DNA from: Effrenium voratum
Taxonomy: Eukaryota > Sar > Dinophyceae > Suessiales > Symbiodiniaceae
DNA: 64,000 nucleotides
Assembly: GCA_963377175.1 (NCBI GenBank)
Contig: CAUJNA010002890.1
Location: 217,501-281,500, forward strand
Direction of reading: 5' to 3'
Program-made: the position numbers and the translations under genes
The notes under the pieces: model-generated
Database searches by the model: none
What the model saw: only the letters and a program-made list of their open reading frames with translations
What the model was told of the DNA's origin: nothing
Part shown: one piece after another, positions 43,801 to 53,370 of the stretch
How positions within the stretch are numbered: the stretch's first letter is position 1
How the letters are laid out: each line of letters begins with the position of its first letter

Positions 43801-46800
43801 GACCATCCAACCCGGGATGTGCGACCAGGTGCCTGCCAAGGGCGCCCAGAAAGCTACAGCCTCGGCAGAAACGATTGGGAATCGGCAACGATTGGGTGGG
43901 AATCGGCTGGGAGAGAGAAAGAGAGAAAGAGAGAGAGAGAGTGACATCACCAAGAGTGACATCACCCTCACGGCTCGAGAGGGCGAGGTTTAAAAGCTAC
44001 CAGGGAAAAATAGATCTGGACCAGGCGTTGGTTCTCCCATTGGTGAAACTGTCCAACCCTCGGGGTCAGGAAAGCCACCAGCCGGCTTTCAGGGTTCCGG
44101 AGGGTAGGACACCACTGCGCTGAGAGTCTCGGTTGTCCGGTGGCACCCTTTCTTCCCCCTTTTTTTGGTGGCTGCCCCCCACTAAATTGGTCTTCCCCAA
44201 AAAGGGTTCCCTTTTTTCTAGGGTCACTGAACAACTGAGCTTATTGGAAATTGGCCTATGATTTCGCCCAGGGGCTGTGACCAAGCGTTATTTGGCTTGC
44301 ACCCCCGCGACCCCGACGCCGATCGACCGAGGTCCGGATTCCACATGGTCTATCGCCGGGGGAGGTGAGGAACCGGCATGGGGTGGAGAATGCAGATGTA
44401 TCAGGGCTCCCAATTTGCGCGTGGTTGCTTTTAGTGGACCCCCTTCCAAATGTGGTTTTGTGCTTTCGTCTTCCTTTAACGCACAAAACAAGGGGGGGGA
44501 AGCCTAAAAAGAAAGAGACACCCACATTCTCTTTAAACATCAGCCCGGGTGAAATATAGGGAACCCTCGCCATCCCTGGCTTCTTTATTGCGTGAACATT
44601 TGGAGGCGCCTAGATGGCATCGGCGATGTTGCTGGATGCGCGCGAATGTTTCTTGGCTTGGTGTGTCGTTATTTACTCCTTTTTAAAGAGGCCTCTGCAC
44701 AGCGCGTGCCTGGAGCTGGGCTGGTTGCCTAAAGAAGTGAACTTGCAAGGCGGCACCGGCTGGTTTTCTAAACAACCGATTTGCGATTTGCCTTTTCTAC
44801 AACTGGGGGGGGTGCGTACTTGGGTGTTCGGCCAAGCTAGTAAGCCCCCCCAAGTAGAGTTAAGCTTGTTGTTAGCGGGTTATAACTCAGGTGGCTAACC
44901 ACCTAGTAGCTCGGCGAATCGAACATCCAAGTGCCCACTGATTCAACTCATCTGGGCATCATCGTGACCACCAAGGGAGTTTCGACCCTTGTTGCATGGC
45001 AGGCCGGAGCCTGGTCCATCTCTACTCATCTGGGGATCGCGTCCAAATTTCCCAGATCGGGGGTTGTCCTGGTTCCCTTTTGGTTTTGAGGTTGAGTTTC
45101 CTGTTTAGGCTTGCCAAAAAGATGTTGTTGTTTTTTTGATGTGAAGCTAAGGTTGGTGGTGGTTCTATTTACATGTTACATGTCCCTAGCCAGGGTACGT
45201 CACGTAAGTAGTTAGTAAGCCTGGTTCTATCCCTCTTGGGAGACTTATAACTACTTGTGAATGTATATTTTTTTTCCCACTTACTAAGTACGCTGCCCGT
45301 TTTTGTAAGGGAATGGGTTTTGATCGTGGGTACTGCCCACTTACCTCACGTACCTGCTGCCCATTTCAGGGAATGGACCGCCGAAAGAGCGCCGCCGTCG
45401 GTTGGCCGGTCGCAGGCCGCTGAGATGTGGGCCTTCCTGCATGGGAACTGTTCGGCCGCTGGGTAGATCTCGAGCGCAAGCGATCGGGGGGCAGATTTTT
45501 GGGAGCTCTGGGGCAAACTTCTAGGTGACACTTCCACATTCTTTCCAGGGATCCTTCTTTCCAGAAAGTCATCAGAATTTCAGGGGAAACAGCTGGTTTT
45601 TGAATAGAACGATGGTTAAAAAGAATGGGGAATGAACCCCTAGAAAACTGAGTCACTTGCTCAAAACGAATCAGGTTGGCCGTTCTTGGGTTTGGGTCCC
45701 ACCGTTCGAGTCGTTCTTCAGTGGTTCCTCTGGGGAAGTGGAGAAAAGTAAAGGACAAGCCCAGCTAGAAATTGTTCCATTCTTGAAGCATGGTTCTGGG
45801 TAGAGGATTTCAATACCGGGTCTTGATGATCTTGGTGGCTCCGACTCCCATCCGGTTCTGTAGCTTTTTAGCTTTTCAGTGTTCAGGTGGCAGTTTCCGT
45901 TGAACCCACGAAAAGTTAAAAACTTTTAGCGGGGGATCGGAAAAGGGGCAACGCAGCTATGACTCAGCTGAGCTCAAGGTTGAAGGGCCGATGCCTGGGT
46001 TGTGGAGACTCCAGGTAGTTCTTTCCGGGTCCGAAATTCGGCCACTGAGATGGACGAAGTGTGGGATGTCTTTGGCTTTTCCGGATTTCGGTACCTTCCA
46101 TGGGGGCCTTTCTGTTTGGGGAAGCATCCGGAACCCACTTCCAGTTCTTGCCTCAGCTGGCTTCATCTTGCTGCAGGGAAAATTGACGTGGAAAATGGAC
46201 CTTCTAAGCCATCCAACTGGTGGTTTTTCTTTTTAAGGGAATCCCCTTCTGGTTCATTCCCACCTTCCCTACCTATCGCAACGGCAAGTTCTGCTGTTGA
46301 TTGCAAGGCTATATGAACCTTCACACCCTCATGGATCCGCTCCCTGTAGGGAAGTCGAGGAAAAGGCAGCCCCCGTGACGATGTATGGGTCTGCAGTGTT
46401 TTGGGGTACCCGTCGCTTGGCGGTTTTAAAAGTGTTTTAAAGGAACACCGAAGGGAAACCCGCCTTTTTTCCTGTTTTTTGGGGGGGTCCTCTGAAAATT
46501 GCTCAACTGAAAGCAAATTGTACGATTTGCAACTGATAGAAGATGAATGGACAGCACAGCAACCAAAGACATCAGACAAGACTTGGACAGGCAGGACAAA
46601 AATTCGAGGAGCATCAGGAATTTTCAACACAAATGCGGCCAGATGATGAGGAACAACACAACAATTCCCAAAAGCAAACGTGGTACAAGCACCACAGAAT
46701 CAACAGGCGGACCTCCCCCAAAATGTTAGGCTTTCCTTGTGGCTTACCTTTAAATCAAGGCGAACAGCGTACGCACGCACACAGAAATATCAGCCGTTCT

Positions 46801-49800
46801 GTGCCGTTCAGAAATCGATCGACGTCTATCGAGCCTGGGCTTAGGTTGTGGAGGAATCGATCTCCTCCTGCAAGGAGCCGTCCGGTTGGGTTTCGAGGCA
46901 TAGGTGTCCTTTTTGGTTGTTTTCGTAGACGAATAGATGGCGATTCCTGGTTTACCTGGTGGTTTTTCCTCATCCACCAGGGAAACGCATCTATTTCCCC
47001 CAAAGGGACACCCATTCCAACAACGTGTAGAAAGTGCAGAATTGCTTTTGGAGGTATCCCCAGACCAGGGAAACCCGTCTATTTCCAACCTAAAAGGACC
47101 CCTATGTTTCAAGGGCATTCTTTTTAAAACCACCAAGCAAAGGTAGACAAGGTCCCCCAGTAGTGCCCTTCTCTCCCCTTTCTTGGTTGGGAAACTTTAC
47201 CCTACTAAAATCGACCAAACATACAAAAAGGGCATCTCTCTTTTTTTCTTCTGAAAAACCCCCGGTGTTTTTTTTCCTTAAAAAACAAAAAAACAAAAAA
47301 GGATCTGAGGATCTGAGGATGTCACGGGATCAAAACTGCCGGTGTATATATGAGCCACGGACAAAACACACGAAGACCACTTTATCAAGGCGGGGTACGT
47401 TTTTGCATAACACATGCCAAAACCATGCAAAACGATAAGGTCTCCCCCAAAAACGATAACCCTTAGCTAACACACGGCTCAATAATAACCCCTGCAGTTG
47501 CAACTTAGCTAGGGTGGGACCCTTGCGTGGCCACCGTAAAACGAGAAGGCGAGTCGCCACTTTCGAGCTGGAGCTGCCAAGGTGTGCTTCGTAAATACGA
47601 CACTTGTACTGAGAAGTTGCGATTTTCGAGCTGGAGCTGCGGAAGTGTACTTCGCTTACCAGACTTGTACTACAAAGTTGCGATTTTCGAGCTGGAGATG
47701 TGGAAGTGTACTTCGCGTACTAGACTTGCACGACAAAGTTTCGATTTTCGAGCTGGCGCTGCGGAAGTGTACTTTTCGTACTAGACTTGTACTCCAAAGT
47801 TGCGATTTTCGAGCTGGAGATGCGGAAGTGTACTTCAAAGTACTAGACTTGTAATACAAAGTTCCGATTTTCGAGCTGGAGATGCCGAAGTGTACCTCGC
47901 GCACTAGGATTGCACTACAAACTTTTCGAGCTGGAGCTGCGGAAGTGTACTTCGCGGAAGTGTACTTCGCGTACTAGACTTGTACTACAAAGTTGCGATT
48001 TTCGAGCTGGAGCTGCGGAAGCGTACTTCCCGTACTAGACTTGTACTACAAAGTTGCGATTTTCGAGCTGGAGCCGCGGAAGTTTACTTCGCGTACTAGA
48101 CTTGTACTACAAAGTTGCGACTTTCGAGCTGGAGCTGCGGAAGTGTACTTCGTGTACTAGACTTGTACTACAAAGTTGCGATTTTCGAGCTGGAGCTGCG
48201 GAAGTGTACTTCGTGTACTAGACATGTACTACAAAGGTGCGATTTTCGAGCTGGAGCTGCGGAAGTGTACTTCGCGTACTAGACTTGTAGTACAAAGTTG
48301 CGACTTTCGAGCTGGAGATGCGGAAGTGTACTTTGTGTACTAGACTTGTACTACAAAGTTGCGATTTTCGAGCTGGAGCTGCGGAAGTGTACTTCGCGTA
48401 CTAGACTTGTACTACAAAGTTGCGTTTTCGAGCTGGAGCTGCGGAAGTGTACTTCGCGTACTAGACTTGTACTACAAAGTTGCGATTTTCGAGCTGGAGC
48501 TGCTGAAGTGTACTTCGCGTACTAGACTTGTACTACAAAGTTGCGATTTTCGAGCTGGAGCTGCGGAAGTGTACTTCGCGTACTAGACTTGTACTTCAAA
48601 GTTGCGATTTTCGAGCTGGAGCTGCGGAAGTGTACTTCGCGTACTAGACTTGTACTACAAAGTTGCGATTTTCGAGCTGGAGATGCGGAAGTGTACTTCG
48701 CGTACTAGACTTGTACTACAAAGTTGCGATTTTCGAGCTGGAGCGCTGTGGAAGTGTACTTCCTGTACTAGACTTGTACTACAAGTTGCGATTTTCGAGC
48801 TGGAGCCGCGGAAGTGTACTTTGCGTACTAGAATTGTACTACAAAGTTGCGACTTTCGAGCTGGAGATGCGGAAGTGTACTTCGCGTACTAGACTTGTAC
48901 TACAAAGTTGGGATTTTCGAGCTGGAGCTGCGGAAGTGTACTTTGCGTACTAGACTTGTACTACAAAGTTGCGATTTTCGAGCTGGAGATGCGGAAGTGT
49001 ACTTCGCTTACCAGACTTGTACTACAAAGTTGCGATTTTCGAGCTGGAGCTGCGGAAGTGTACTTCGCTTACTAGACTTGTACTACCAAGTTGCGATTTT
49101 CGAGCTGGAGCTGCGGAAGTGTATTTCGCGTACTAGACTTGTGCTACAAAGTTGCGATTTTCGAGCGGGAGCTGCGGAAGTGTACTTCCCGTACTAGAAT
49201 TGTACTACAAAGTTTCGATTTTCGAGCTGGAGCTGCGGAAGTGTACTTCGCTTACTAGACTTGTACTACAAAGTTGCGATTTTCGAGCTGGAGCTGCGGA
49301 AGTGTACTTCGCGTACTAGACTTGTACTACAAAGTTGCGATTTTCGAGCTGGAGATGCGGAAGTGTACTTCGCGTACTAGACTTGTACTACAAAGTTGCG
49401 ATTTTCGAGCTGTAGATGCGGAAGTGTACTTCGCGTACTAGACTTGTACTACAAAGTTGCGATTTTCGAGCTGCAGAGGCGGAAGTGTACTTCGCGTACT
49501 AGACTTGCACTACAAAGTTGCGATTTTCGAGCTGGAGATGCGGAAGTGTACTTCGCTTACTAGACTTGTACTACAAAGTTGCGATTTTCGAGCTGGAGAT
49601 GCGGAAGTGTACTTCGCGTACTAGACTTGTACTACAAAGTTGCGATTTTCGAGCTGGAGCTGCGGAAGTGTACTTCGCGTATTAGACTTGTACTACAAAG
49701 TTGCGACTTTCGAGCTGGAGCTGCGGAAGTGTACTTCGCGTACTAGACTTGTACTACAAAGTTTCGATTTTCGAGCTGGAGCTGCGGAAGTGTACTTCGC

Positions 49801-52800
49801 GTACTAGACTTGTACTACAAAGTTGCGATTTTCGAGCTGGAGCTGCGGAAGTGTACTTCCGTACTAGACTTGTACTACAAAGTTGCGATTTTCGAGCTGG
49901 AGATGCGGAAGTGTACTTCGCGTACTAGACTTGTACTACAAAGTTGCGATTTTCGAGCTGGAGCTGCGGAAGTGTACTTCGCGTACTAGACTTGTACTAC
50001 AAAGTTGCGATTTTCGAGCTGGAGTTGCGGAAGTGTACTTCGCGTACTAGACTTGTACTACAAAGTTGCGATTTTCGAGCTGGAGCGCTGTGGAAGTGTA
50101 CTTCCTGTACTAGACTTGTACTACAAGTTGCGATTTTCGAGCTGGAGCCGCGGAAGTGTACTTTGCGTACTAGAATTGTAGTACAAAGTTGCGATTTTCG
50201 AGCTGAAGATGCGGAAGTGTACTTCGTACTAGACTTGTACTACAAAGTTGCGATTTTCGAGCTGGAGCCGCGGAAGTGTACTTTGCGTACTAGAATTGTA
50301 CTACAAAGTTGCGATTTTCGAGCTGGAGATGCGGAAGTGTACTTCGCTTACCAGACAGACTTGTACTACAAAGTTGCGACTTTCGAGCTGGAGCTGCGGA
50401 AGTGTACTTCGCTTACTAGACTTGTACTACCAAGTTGCGATTTTCGAGCTGGAGCTGCGGAAGTGTATTTCGCGTACTAGACTTGTGCTACAAAGTTGCG
50501 TTTTTCGAGCGGGAGCTGCGGAAGTGTACTTCCCGTACTAGACTTGTACTACAAAGTTTTGATTTTCGAGCTGGAGCTGCGGAAGTGTACTTCGCTTACT
50601 AGACTTGTAATACAAAGTTGCGATTTTCGAGCTGGAGCTGCGGAAGTGTACTTCGCGTACTAGACTTGTACTACAAAGTTGCGATTTTCGAGCTGGAGAT
50701 GCGGAAGTGTACTTCGCGTACTAGACTTGTACTACAAAGTTGCGATTTTCGAGCTGGAGCGCTGTGGAAGTGTACTTCCTGTACTAGACTTGTACTACAA
50801 AGTTGCGATTTTCGAGCTGGAGCCGGAAGTGACTTCGCGTACTAGACTTGTACTACAAAGTTGCGATTTTCGAGCTGGAGCTGCGGAAGTGTACTTCGCG
50901 TACTAGACTTGTACTACAAAGTTGCGATTTTCGAGCTGGAGCTGCGGAAGTGTACTTCGTGTACTAGACTTGGAAAGTGTACTTCGCGTACTAGACTTGT
51001 ACTACAAAGTTGCGATTTTCGAGCTGGAGCTGCGGAAGTGTACTTTGCGTACTAGACTTGTACTACAAAGTTGCGATTTTCGAGCTGGAGATGCGGAAGT
51101 GTACTTCGCTACTAGACTTGTACTACAAAGTTGCGATTTTCGAGCTGGAGCTGCGGAAGTGTACTTCGCGTACTAGACTTGTACTACAAAGTTGCGATTT
51201 TCGAGCTGGAGCTGCGGAACGAGCTGGAAAGTGTACTTCGCGTACTAGACTTGTACTACAAAGTTGCGATTTTCGAGCTGGAGATGCGGAAGTGTACTTC
51301 GCGTACTAGACTTGTACTACAAAGTTGCGATTTTCGAGCTGGAGCTGCGGAAGTGTACTTCGCGTACTAGACTTGTACTACAAAGTTGCGATTTTCGAGC
51401 TGGAGCTGCGGAAGTGTACTTCGTGTACTAGACTTGTACTACAAAGTTGCGATTTTCGAGCTGGAGTTCCGGATGTGTACTAGACTTGTACTACAAAGTT
51501 GCGATTTTCGAGCTGGAGATGCGGAAGTGTACTTCTCGTACTAGACTTGTAGTACAAAGTTGCGATGTTCGAGCCGGATCTGCCAAAGTTCGAAAACACT
51601 GTAAAACGATAAGGTCTCCCCCAAAAACGATAACGTTCAAAAAAGTACTAGGGCCAAGTAAAGTGTTTCGTCCGCTCCTCATATATAATTATATATATAT
51701 ATATCTTCTAACAAAAGTTGGCATCTCCTCCTTCCAGCTCCAAGCCCCGAGCCAGCGGGCTCCGAAGCCAAGTCCAGCTGGTGGGTGTCCAGGGCTTAGG
51801 TTTGGAAATCCATGGAAATCGATGGAACCGCTTTGGAACGGACGTTTTTTTTTTTTTAAACCACTCGCCAGGGAAGTCCCAATCTTTCTATTGTTTTTTC
51901 CAAAAGGTCCACTTCTGCCCCATGTTTTGCGGGCTGAGCTGGCAAACATCTCGCCCCCACCGGACACCACCTGGGCGTTCCTCGAGTTGCGCCCTTGTAC
52001 CAACCTTTTTTTGGGAGGGTTCCCCTACTAAGATAGACAAAACCTTTTTCTTTTTTAAATACGAGAAAAAAGGAACAAACACATCGGGGTACCCTTATAT
52101 ATTCTAAGCAACCTCTACCGGAGGACCTAGCCCACCGAAGCGATCCAAAGGGCGGGCAAAGTTGTCGCAACGCCGAAGACGAGGACAGCGGGGACCTGGT
52201 GCTGGAGGTGAAGATGGACCACGCCGCGAGGTCCAAGCCGCTCGTCAGAATGAGAAGGACGGTGGGGTCTCCTTGGTACTCTTCCATTTTGTTTAAAGTG
52301 TGTTTTCTTCTTTTATTTTTGTTTAAAGTGTTTTCTCCCTAAACCCTCATTCATCTCATTCATCTCATTCATCTCGGACCCTTGGATAGGAAAAGTCGTC
52401 GGCTTCCCTAAAACCTCTCCAACCCTTGGCGTCGATGCCACCAGGTGGGGGACCGCAGGTGTGAGTCCGCAGGTTCCATTTGCCAGGGTAAGCCATTTTG
52501 GGTACTTTTTTTGTACCCACAGCCAAATGAATCGATTTTTTAAGTTTTCCCTTGTTGGTCTTAAAAGGCATTTATCACTGCTGTTTTTTTTTCCAGAGGT
52601 TTAACGAAATGGAAGTACTTGGATGTTCGGCCCAGATACTGGCAACAGGATTTCACCACCAGGTTAAAGGGAAGCCGTGTTTCTGACTTTAAACCCCACA
52701 GTCAACATATTGCTCCCGGAGTTCGTAAGTGGGGAGAAGGCCACCTGGGATCTATAAGCCACGAAAACTAAGGTCCACTCCACTGCACGGGGGACTTCTT

Positions 52801-53370
52801 TACGCGGGTTCCAACCGAACGCTTACCAGCAAACCGAACATCCAAGTACTGCGAAGGCTTCCCATCAGATTCCTTTTAGCCATTGAGCTGCAAATCCGGA
52901 AAGTGCCGGGCCCGACGAGAAATCCGGATTCCCGGTAAAAGAGCACGGCGGGGTGTATGAATCTGGGGTGCACGTGACCTGAAGTCTCCTCCTTTTTTTG
53001 GCACAAGTTGTATGTTTTGGAGACGACAGAGTCAGAAAGTATGTTGTGTGTACCCCTTGTTTGTGGGCCAAGTAACGTCAGGGGACAATGATGTTGTTAA
53101 CATTACTTTGCTACTGTGGCTAAAGGGGATTGATAAATCCGACAGTTACTTTCATGTACTACTGTTTGACTACCCAAGATAGTCTTAAACCTTCTTGGGT
53201 TGATTTACCCAAGAAAGACCAACTTGGGGAGTTCCAAAGCAGAAACCTGAATAATTTCGTCCTTTGAACCACATCTCTTTCCCCAGAAAATCGGCTCCAG
53301 GCTGGTCAAGGAGGAGCAAGGGATTCCGGTCCGGGGCCGCCCCATGTTTTTCACCTTGCGAGGTTTCTGA
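31803..53370 (+). CDS. HflX/GTPBP6-type GTPase, G domain and C-terminal exons
   Basis: HflX proteins are ribosome-associated GTPases that rescue or split stalled ribosomes; eukaryotic forms usually act in organelles. Proposed exons: 31803-31837, 33233-33271, 33464-33535, 35536-35568, 36738-36782, 37981-38040, 38921-38986, 39169-39204, 40383-40419, 41710-41756, 43195-43224, 45416-45454, 52184-52230, 53301-53370 (TGA). In order they give LVGYTNVGKSA (G1), IVNRLAGSDLLVK, DGVFVTLDIAARRIKL, ILDSVGFIK (G3), DLPLELCEAFRATVQ, ELQEADVVLHVRD, VWNKTDLL (G4), VSALTGAGFPELLESLEKKL (G5), AVRLVPRP and AAEMWAFLHGN. Phases agree throughout and the sum is 218 codons with stop. Donors are mixed: 3 GT, 7 GC, 3 GA. 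The last two exons are less certain. N-terminal exons lie upstream (see 27685). Confidence 0.75.
31871..31994. mobile_element. Family D TIR element
   Basis: Starts AAGGTCCCCCAACTAGGTGC, carries GGTTCCCCTGCTAACATAGA and ends GGAGGAGGACCTAG. GTCTG occurs next to both ends (31866-31870 region and 31995 region), a possible short target duplication. It starts 33 bases after the G1 exon. Confidence 0.65.
32029..32162. mobile_element. Family E element
   Basis: GGTGGCAAGCCCAGCC, TTTAGTGTTTAGTGGTAG, CCGAATTCACCCAC and GGCGGGGGATCAGAAAACGG appear in the family order. In an HflX intron. Confidence 0.65.
32753..32875. mobile_element. Family B element
   Basis: TACTTGGCTGTTTGGCCGGG at the left, CTTGGCGAATCGAACACCCC then AGTAAG at the right, and GGTCAACTCCACTGAACG inside. 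The same right end recurs at 33108-33136, so part of it was duplicated around the microsatellite that follows. Confidence 0.6.
32904..33075. repeat. (AATCCCCC)n 8-bp minisatellite
   Basis: About twenty copies of AATCCCCC, equal to GGGGGATT on the - strand, with a few unit variants (AATCCCCT). The same family B end (CGAATCGAACACCCCAGTAA) flanks it on both sides at about 32856-32875 and 33115-33134. The long - strand Gly/Asp/Trp/Ile open frame here is only the translated repeat. Confidence 0.9.
34061..34176. mobile_element. Family A TIR element
   Basis: CAGGGGCAAGGTACTTAGCA at the left and TCAGGAACAATGCCCCTTTA at the right. The interior AGTAAGCCTGATTATA is mirrored by CCAGGCTTTACTACCCACTT. Other copies: 37831-37940, 45191-45369 (composite), 56485-56604, 57314-57462, about 60656-60790, 61742-61844 and 63353-63446. 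Confidence 0.7.
34603..35300. repeat. Direct repeat pair and GGACCGG-rich low-complexity DNA
   Basis: The segment starting GGATTAACGGAAAAATCAG at about 34602 recurs at about 34892 as GGATTAGCGGAAAAGTCAG. Each copy continues through a GGGCCGGCT..CGCGCCCAAGTCAC stretch into DNA dominated by GGGACCGG, GGACCAG and CCTGGGACC words. It gives long open frames rich in Arg, Pro and Ser that I do not regard as genes. It lies in the intron before the G3 exon. Confidence 0.7.
35536..35568 (+). CDS. HflX exon with the G3 motif
   Basis: Reads CHILDSVGFIK, corresponding to VLLTDTVGFI in HflX, with DTVG changed to DSVG. The GC donor (GCGGCG) joins in phase to DLPLELCEAFRATVQ at 36738, matching the family LPxxLVEAFRATLEE segment. 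The upstream acceptor is TGAG; an alternative at 35527 would change phase. Confidence 0.75.
36533..36580. repeat. (AAGCCTC)n 7-bp tandem repeat
   Basis: About six copies of CAAGCCT in tandem, ending at AAGCCGAGC. In an HflX intron. Confidence 0.9.
36595..36688 (+). mobile_element. Family C element (short)
   Basis: CTTCCATTTGCTGAAATGAA at the left and CTGCTTAAGCAAATGGAAG at the right, with CCCCTGTTGGCTTTAAAAAG inside. It lacks most of the pyrimidine tract of the longer copies. It ends 50 bases before the AFRATVQ exon. Confidence 0.75.
37246..37350. mobile_element. Family J TIR element, best copy
   Basis: TACCCTCCCACCA and TGGTGGGAGGGTA form a 13-bp perfect inverted repeat. It extends imperfectly inward (ACTAGCATAAGTGCA versus TGCACTTCCATGTTAGC). 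A degraded relative is at 59209-59300. Confidence 0.8.
38441..38563. mobile_element. Family E element
   Basis: TGTGGTTCCCAGGCATCCCC, TTAGCTTTTTTGTGTTTCG, ACCCACTAAAAGTTAGTCAC and TTTTAGCGGGGGATCAGAA appear in order. AAAAGT and ACTTTT form a small internal hairpin. In an HflX intron. Confidence 0.65.
39169..39204 (+). CDS. HflX exon with the G4 motif
   Basis: Reads VWNKTDLLTEKE, which contains the NKxD guanine-recognition motif. It joins in phase from RIME at 38986 (GC donor), giving RIMEVWNKTDLL, closely like the family IEVWNKIDLL. Confidence 0.85.
40383..40419 (+). CDS. HflX exon with the G5 (SAL) motif
   Basis: Reads DSTPVQWVSALT and joins with 41710 through a GT donor (GTGCGC) to give VSALTGAGFPELLESL, equivalent to VSALTGEGLDELLEAI. 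The acceptor follows a pyrimidine-rich CCCCCTTTGCAG. Confidence 0.8.
40671..40790. repeat. (TTGGG)n 5-bp microsatellite
   Basis: About 22 uninterrupted copies of TTGGG followed by a few irregular units. The + strand is strongly G-quadruplex-prone. It is not the TTTAGGG telomere repeat expected in dinoflagellates. In an HflX intron. Confidence 0.95.
42531..42642. mobile_element. Family D TIR element, best copy (112 bp)
   Basis: CTAGGTCCCCCAGTAG and CTACTGGAGGACCTAG are the ends (16 bp, one mismatch). TCAA is present at both flanks (42527-42530 and 42643-42646), a possible 4-bp target duplication. Confidence 0.8.
42845..42984. mobile_element. Family I TIR element
   Basis: GCCATAATCAAAACCCGGGT at the left and CGCTTTTGATTATATATGAC at the right, with TTGGTAGACCATTTTTATAC inside. 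The GTGCGGCCGCG stretch also occurs in the neighbouring fragment at about 42485. Confidence 0.6.
44817..44933. mobile_element. Family B TIR element
   Basis: TACTTGGGTGTTCGGCCAAG then CTAGTAAG at the left; CTAGTAGCTCGGCGAATCGA then ACATCCAAGTG at the right. The interior has GGGTTATAACTCAGGTGGC. Confidence 0.7.
46899..47107. mobile_element. Composite family G element with two right ends
   Basis: Begins CATAGGTGTCC. It has one right end at ACGCATCTATTTCCCCCAAA (about 46986-47015) and a second at CCCGTCTATTTCCAACC followed by AAAAGGACCCCTATG (to 47107). This suggests an internal duplication or one copy inserted into another. Confidence 0.6.
47429..47460 (+). repeat. Left 32-bp flank of the 61-bp satellite
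   Basis: Identical over 32 bases to 51603-51634 on the other side of the satellite. It starts AAAACGATAAGG and ends CAAAAACGATAAC, with CTCCCCC between, so AAAACGATAA also repeats inside it. Confidence 0.9.
47553..51585 (+). repeat. Satellite of about 66 copies of a 61-bp unit
   Basis: Units begin TTGCGATTTTCGAGCTGGAG, continue CTGCGGAAGTGTACTTCGCG and end TACTAGACTTGTACTACAAAG minus register shifts (61 bp). Copies differ mainly at GAGCTG/GAGATG and TTCGCG/TTTGCG/TTCGTG, plus a few short indels and truncated units (for example near 47935, 50215, 50825, 50972 and 51225). GAAGT-GT-ACTTC in every unit is a perfect inverted repeat with a 2-base spacer. The period is not a multiple of three and one frame has TAG in each unit, so it is not a protein repeat. 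There are no spacers, so it is not a CRISPR array. Confidence 0.95.
51603..51634 (+). repeat. Right 32-bp flank of the 61-bp satellite
   Basis: Direct repeat of 47429-47460, same orientation, with no mismatch over 32 bases. Sequence outside the pair differs on the two sides. Confidence 0.9.
51990..52130. mobile_element. Family D element, left end eroded
   Basis: Carries GGGAGGGTTCCCCTACTAAG and ends CTCTACCGGAGGACCTAG. It contains an extra A/T-rich insertion. It ends 54 bases before the DSGDLVLEV exon. Confidence 0.6.
52437..52531 (+). mobile_element. Introner family H, copy 4 (left end eroded)
   Basis: The interior GCCACCAGGTGGGGGACCGC, CCATTTGCCAGGGTAAGCCA and the end TTTGTACCCACAGCC match the intron of the second PAN-like gene closely (compare 63709-63797). 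The left inverted end is not recognisable. A family C element follows directly. Confidence 0.7.
52532..52614 (+). mobile_element. Family C element abutting families H and B
   Basis: TTTTCCCTTGTTGGTCTTAA, the tract TTTTTTTCCAGAGG and the right end AACGAAATGGAAG are present. It starts at the end of a family H element and its right end is joined to a family B element (52616-52849), giving three element families head to tail. Confidence 0.65.
52616..52849. mobile_element. Family B TIR element (long copy)
   Basis: TACTTGGATGTTCGGCC at the left and CCGAACATCCAAGTA at the right. The interior has TCCACTCCACTGCACGGG, as in the copy at 53673-53838, which reads ACTCCACTGAGCGGGG. Confidence 0.7.

Larger units (their letters stand above)
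45455..52183. other. Largest HflX intron (6.7 kb) with satellite
   Basis: Runs from the AAEMWAFLHGN exon to the DSGDLVLEV exon if the model is right. It contains a family E element (45833-45958), a composite family G element (46899-47107), family D copies (about 47149 and 51990) and the 61-bp satellite with its flanking 32-bp repeats. Confidence 0.5.

Noticed and set aside
49944..50480. 178-codon open frame and many 60-100-codon frames inside the 61-bp satellite
   Set aside because: A 61-bp period shifts frame in every unit and only short indels connect frames. The residues are just the repeat read in three frames.
47553..51585. Possible CRISPR array
   Set aside because: Units are contiguous without unique spacers, and the host DNA is eukaryotic.
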